From positions 1-17,605 of the forward strand of contig JASLCA010000161.1 in NCBI GenBank assembly GCA_030146225.1: a stretch of DNA of 17,605 nt. The letters run 5' to 3'. The DNA comes from Sphingobacterium sp. Its GTDB lineage: Bacteria; Bacteroidota; Bacteroidia; Sphingobacteriales; Sphingobacteriaceae. Under the pieces are notes generated by a model. It was not told the DNA's origin and made no database searches. It was given only the letters and a program-made list of their open reading frames with translations. The position numbers and the translations under genes are program-made. Positions within the stretch are counted from its first letter, which is position 1. Each line of letters opens with the position of its first letter. Of the stretch, positions 14,640 to 17,605 are shown piece after piece.

Positions 14640-15683
14640 CTAACGTTGCAATTTTGTCATTAATAGCATTACATAGTACTGTGCACCAAACAAAAGACTT
14701 GCAACCACCAAGTGGGTAGTTTGCGCAAATGCAGGCACATTAAAACGAGCTAAAACAATACCCGAAAGCATCTGTATGCCAATTAATATCAGCACAATCC
14801 AAGCATATTTGCTTTGCAATGTCAATGAACTAAACCTATTTTTTATTAAGAAGAACAGGATTACTGTAACTCCCAACGAGCAATAAGCTAATATTCTGTG
14901 TACGGTATAGGACTCACCCATCTGGGCAATCCAATCTTGCCGTGCAATACCTTGATCATTCAGATGATCCACAGTCTCCCGCACCGAAGTGCCAAAAACT
15001 ACCTGTACAATCATCAATGCTAAAGAAACAAAAGCCAGAAGCTTCATTCCCTTCCAATCCCTATTAATAAGGATGGTTCTGTTGCGCAATGTAGTGGCCT
15101 TAAAGAAGGTATAGATACTAATCCCTACAATCAGCAAAGCCAGCAGCATATGCACCGTAATAATCCAAGGCATCAGGTTTGTAGAGACCACAATAGATCC
15201 CAACCAAGCTTGCACAATTACAACAAAAACATTAAGAACGCTCCATACAAAGATGGATGGTTTTGATTTTATATAGGCAAAGGAAAAGATCGCCGAAAAC
15301 AAGAGACAGAAGCCGGCTACTACACCCACTACCCTATTCAGGTATTCTGTCCAAGTCTTAGCTGCATTAAACTCCTCATGAACCAAGATAGATTCATCGT
15401 GACGAATTTTATCGGCCATCTCGGTATAGCCAAAGAAGTCTACAATCTTCGCAAAGCGAATATTCTTCTTCTGTCTACCTTCAATGTACAGCTCTTCATA
15501 TCCAGCCGGCAATTGAGAGACATCCGTAGGTGGCAAAATGCGGTTAAAGCATTTTGGCCAATCTGGACAGCCCATTCCCGACCCAGTGCTTCGCACAATT
15601 CCGCCTGCCGCTATCACAAGAAACAGGACGATAATCGTAATTCTATTTGACTTAACAAATCTTTTTTCTGCACTAGGATACAT
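14640..15683 (-). CDS. ctaA: Heme A synthase (COX15/CtaA family)
   Basis: A 347-residue inner-membrane protein with eight predicted helices in two homologous halves. It oxidises the C8 methyl of heme O to the formyl of heme A. Visible are GGIVRSTGSGMGCPDWPKCF (27-46) with the paired Cys39 and Cys45, EYLNRVVG (113-120) with the conserved E-x-x-N-R, and heme-ligand histidines in TVHMLLAL (His178), VHRILAY (His262) and TTHLVV (His324). A 60-residue extracytoplasmic insert follows the Cys pair, as in related Bacteroidota proteins. It is preceded by AGGAGG and lies 49 bases after coxA, with a hairpin in between. Confidence 0.95.
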   Translation of the reverse strand: MYPSAEKRFVKSNRITIIVLFLVIAAGGIVRSTGSGMGCPDWPKCFNRILPPTDVSQLPAGYEELYIEGRQKKNIRFAKIVDFFGYTEMADKIRHDESILVHEEFNAAKTWTEYLNRVVGVVAGFCLLFSAIFSFAYIKSKPSIFVWSVLNVFVVIVQAWLGSIVVSTNLMPWIITVHMLLALLIVGISIYTFFKATTLRNRTILINRDWKGMKLLAFVSLALMIVQVVFGTSVRETVDHLNDQGIARQDWIAQMGESYTVHRILAYCSLGVTVILFFLIKNRFSSLTLQSKYAWIVLILIGIQMLSGIVLARFNVPAFAQTTHLVVASLLFGAQYYVMLLMTKLQR

Positions 15684-15694
15684 ATATCCGCTTT

Positions 15695-15700
15695 CCTCCT
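15695..15700 (-). promoter_or_regulatory. Strong Shine-Dalgarno sequence of ctaA (AGGAGG)
   Basis: AGGAGG on the minus strand ends 11 bases before the ctaA ATG. Together with the ctaB site it is one of only two such sequences before gene starts in this window. Confidence 0.65.
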
Positions 15701-15703
15701 ATA

Positions 15704-15737
15704 TAAAAATATAAAGAGAGGTAGGTATAAACCTACC
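15704..15737 (-). terminator. Hairpin over the coxA stop codon, possible attenuator
   Basis: GGTAGGT and ACCTACC (15720-15726 and 15731-15737) form a perfect 7-bp stem with a four-base loop; the coxA TAG stop (15733-15735) is inside one arm. On the minus strand it is followed by a U-rich stretch of mixed U and A. It could partly end transcription after coxA or protect the 3' end of a processed coxA message. It is weaker than the other terminators in the window. Confidence 0.4.
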
Positions 15738-17605
15738 CTTCTACTTCTCTATTATTCTCTTTATTCCAAGCCTCTTGAATACGAACAGCCTCTTCATTGC
15801 CCTCAAAATCGTGCATAAAGTTTGAACTCATCGTCTCTGAGAAAGGAACGTTTTGTGGGATAAAATCCTCATCGTGACCTGGCTTAGAGTAATCATATGG
15901 CCAACGGTATACAGTTGGGATCTCTCCTGGCCAGTTTCCATGAATATGTTCTACTGGTGTAGTCCACTCCAAAGTATTTGCCTTCCAAGGGTTTTGCTCA
16001 GCTTTCTTACCAGTCCAGATCGATGCGAAGAAGTTCCATAAGAACGCCACTTGACCTAAGCCAGAGATAATTGCTGCCCATGTAATTAATAAGTTAACAG
16101 ATACCCACTTCTCCATAAAAGGGAAAGCAGTAAATGCATAGTAACGACGTGGAACACCATCAATACCCATAAAGTGCATTGGGAAGAATACCAAGTAAGC
16201 CCCGATAAACGTCAACCAGAAGTGTAGGTAACCCAATTTGGTATCCATCATTCTGCCGAACATCTTAGGGTACCAGTGGTACACACCACACAACATACCA
16301 AAGATAGATGCAGATCCCATTACCAAGTGGAAGTGAGCAACCACAAAGTACGTATCGTGTAAGTTAATATCTAATGCACCGTTACCTAAGTACAATCCAG
16401 TAAGACCACCAGATACGAAGAAGGAAACCATACCAATCGCAAACATCATTGCAGGTGTAAAACGAATATTACCTCTCCAAAGGGTAGCGATATAGTTAAA
16501 TGCTTTTACAGCAGAAGGAACCGCAATAATTAAAGTCGTGATCATAAACACACCGCCTAAGAACGGGTTCATACCCGTCACAAACATGTGGTGACCCCAA
16601 ACAATAAAGGACAATACCGTAATACCTACTAAGGAGTACACCATCGCGTGGTAACCAAAGATTGGCTTACGAGAGTTGGTAGAGATAACTTCCGAAGTCA
16701 AGCCTAATGCAGGCATTACAACGATATATACCTCAGGGTGTCCTAAGAACCAGAATAAGTGTTGGAACAAAATTGGTGAACCACCTTCATTCGGTAAGAT
16801 TTGACCTTGAACAACCAAGTCAGAAAGGTAAAATGAAGTCCCAACTGAACGGTCAAAGAATAACAATACAACCGCAGATACAAGAACTGGGAAGGATAAT
16901 AGACCTACAATTGCTGTAAGGAAGAAAGACCATACTGTTAATGGCATTCTCCAAAGATCCATACCCTTAGTACGCATATTCAAAATAGTACTGATGTAGT
17001 TAACACCACCTAATACCTGTGAGATAATAAATAGGGTCATACTAATCAACCAAAGGGTCATACCTAAACCAGAACCCGCAATCGCAGTAGGTACGGCAGA
17101 CAAGGGCGGGTAGATTGTCCAACCCGCTGATGCAGGACCACTTTCCACAAAGAAAGAACCCAACATGATCACACAAGCTACGAAGAAGAACCAGTAAGAT
17201 AACATGTTCATCAACGGAGATGCCATATCACGTGCACCAATCTGATAAGGGATTAATAAGTTACTAAAGGTACCTGATAGCCCCGCGGTTAACACGAAGA
17301 ATACCATCATGGTACCATGTATGGTAACCAAGGATAGGAAAAAGTCGGGTTTTATACGTCCTCCTTCTGCCCATTTACCTAAGAAAATTTCTAAAATAGG
17401 GAAATCTTTGTCCGGCCAAGCAAGTTGGATTCGGAATAAGATAGAAAGCAACATAGCGAAGACTGCCATCACAATACCTGTGATTAAAAATTGCTTCGCA
17501 ATCATCTTATGATCTTGACTAAATATGTATTTAGTTAAGAAGGTCTCATGATGATGTTCATGTGAATCATGATGCGCTGCGCCGTGCGATATAACTGTAC
17601 TTGAC
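15733..17605 (-). CDS. coxA: Cytochrome c oxidase subunit I, 5' end outside the window
   Basis: This is the catalytic subunit of an A1-type aa3 oxidase, with heme a, heme a3, CuB and the proton paths. An ATG at 17505 would give 590 residues, but the frame stays open to the edge and encodes 33 more. That upstream part holds a His-rich tail and ETFLTKYIFSQDHK, the standard COX1 entry segment, so the true start is at or just beyond 17605. Counting from the 17505 Met, ligands are His63 (heme a), His256 and Tyr260 in GHPEVY with Glu258 (A1 marker), His305-His306 (CuB), and His391/His393 in HDTYFVVAHFHLVMG. GARDMASPLMN holds the D-channel Asp. Subunit II (coxB) presumably lies upstream. Confidence 0.96.
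   Translation of the reverse strand, partial: SSTVISHGAAHHDSHEHHHETFLTKYIFSQDHKMIAKQFLITGIVMAVFAMLLSILFRIQLAWPDKDFPILEIFLGKWAEGGRIKPDFFLSLVTIHGTMMVFFVLTAGLSGTFSNLLIPYQIGARDMASPLMNMLSYWFFFVACVIMLGSFFVESGPASAGWTIYPPLSAVPTAIAGSGLGMTLWLISMTLFIISQVLGGVNYISTILNMRTKGMDLWRMPLTVWSFFLTAIVGLLSFPVLVSAVVLLFFDRSVGTSFYLSDLVVQGQILPNEGGSPILFQHLFWFLGHPEVYIVVMPALGLTSEVISTNSRKPIFGYHAMVYSLVGITVLSFIVWGHHMFVTGMNPFLGGVFMITTLIIAVPSAVKAFNYIATLWRGNIRFTPAMMFAIGMVSFFVSGGLTGLYLGNGALDINLHDTYFVVAHFHLVMGSASIFGMLCGVYHWYPKMFGRMMDTKLGYLHFWLTFIGAYLVFFPMHFMGIDGVPRRYYAFTAFPFMEKWVSVNLLITWAAIISGLGQVAFLWNFFASIWTGKKAEQNPWKANTLEWTTPVEHIHGNWPGEIPTVYRWPYDYSKPGHDEDFIPQNVPFSETMSSNFMHDFEGNEEAVRIQEAWNKENNREVEG

Overview
The window looks like a core chromosomal segment of a Bacteroidota bacterium, most likely of the Sphingobacteriaceae (Sphingobacterium/Pedobacter-like). 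The evidence is an AT-rich sequence, almost no Shine-Dalgarno sequences, promoter-like TAnnTTTG boxes, and clade-typical proteins: a DUF4920 lipoprotein-like protein, a small conserved protein often mislabelled 'ABC transporter ATPase', and a cytochrome c oxidase cluster with two subunit III genes and DUF420. This taxonomic call is from protein style only. I see no mobile element, CRISPR array, tRNA, rRNA or phage gene.

Left half (1-8267): the tail of an M16 zinc-peptidase-like protein converges on an Hsp15-like S4 RNA-binding protein across a strong hairpin terminator. Divergent from the latter runs a plus-strand series: dapD (lysine/peptidoglycan precursor synthesis), a TsaC/Sua5 tRNA-modification enzyme, a secreted DUF4920 protein, a terminator, then folP and a BrnQ-type branched-chain amino-acid transporter. 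A perfect 13-bp hairpin separates brnQ from the convergent metG, which appears to start at TTG. Divergent from metG is an LD-carboxypeptidase gene for murein recycling.

Middle (8268-10104): an ATP-dependent PEP carboxykinase gene with a ~195-base upstream region, closed by a 35-base palindromic terminator shared with the convergent oxidase operon.

Right half (10134-17605, all minus strand) is a long aa3-type cytochrome c oxidase and assembly operon. Its transcription order is coxA (subunit I, running off the window edge), ctaA (heme A synthase), ctaB (heme O synthase), two subunit III-family genes, subunit IV, a SCO-like protein, DUF420, and a soluble conserved protein of unknown function. 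Structural subunits, heme A synthesis and assembly factors are thus made together. Most junctions are 1-49 nt.

The most unusual points are a SCO-family protein with no cysteine at all, so the copper-binding CxxxC is gone, and strong AGGAGG ribosome-binding sites confined to the two heme-A synthesis genes in a genome segment that otherwise lacks them. No wholly new gene system is visible; most of the window is ordinary housekeeping DNA.
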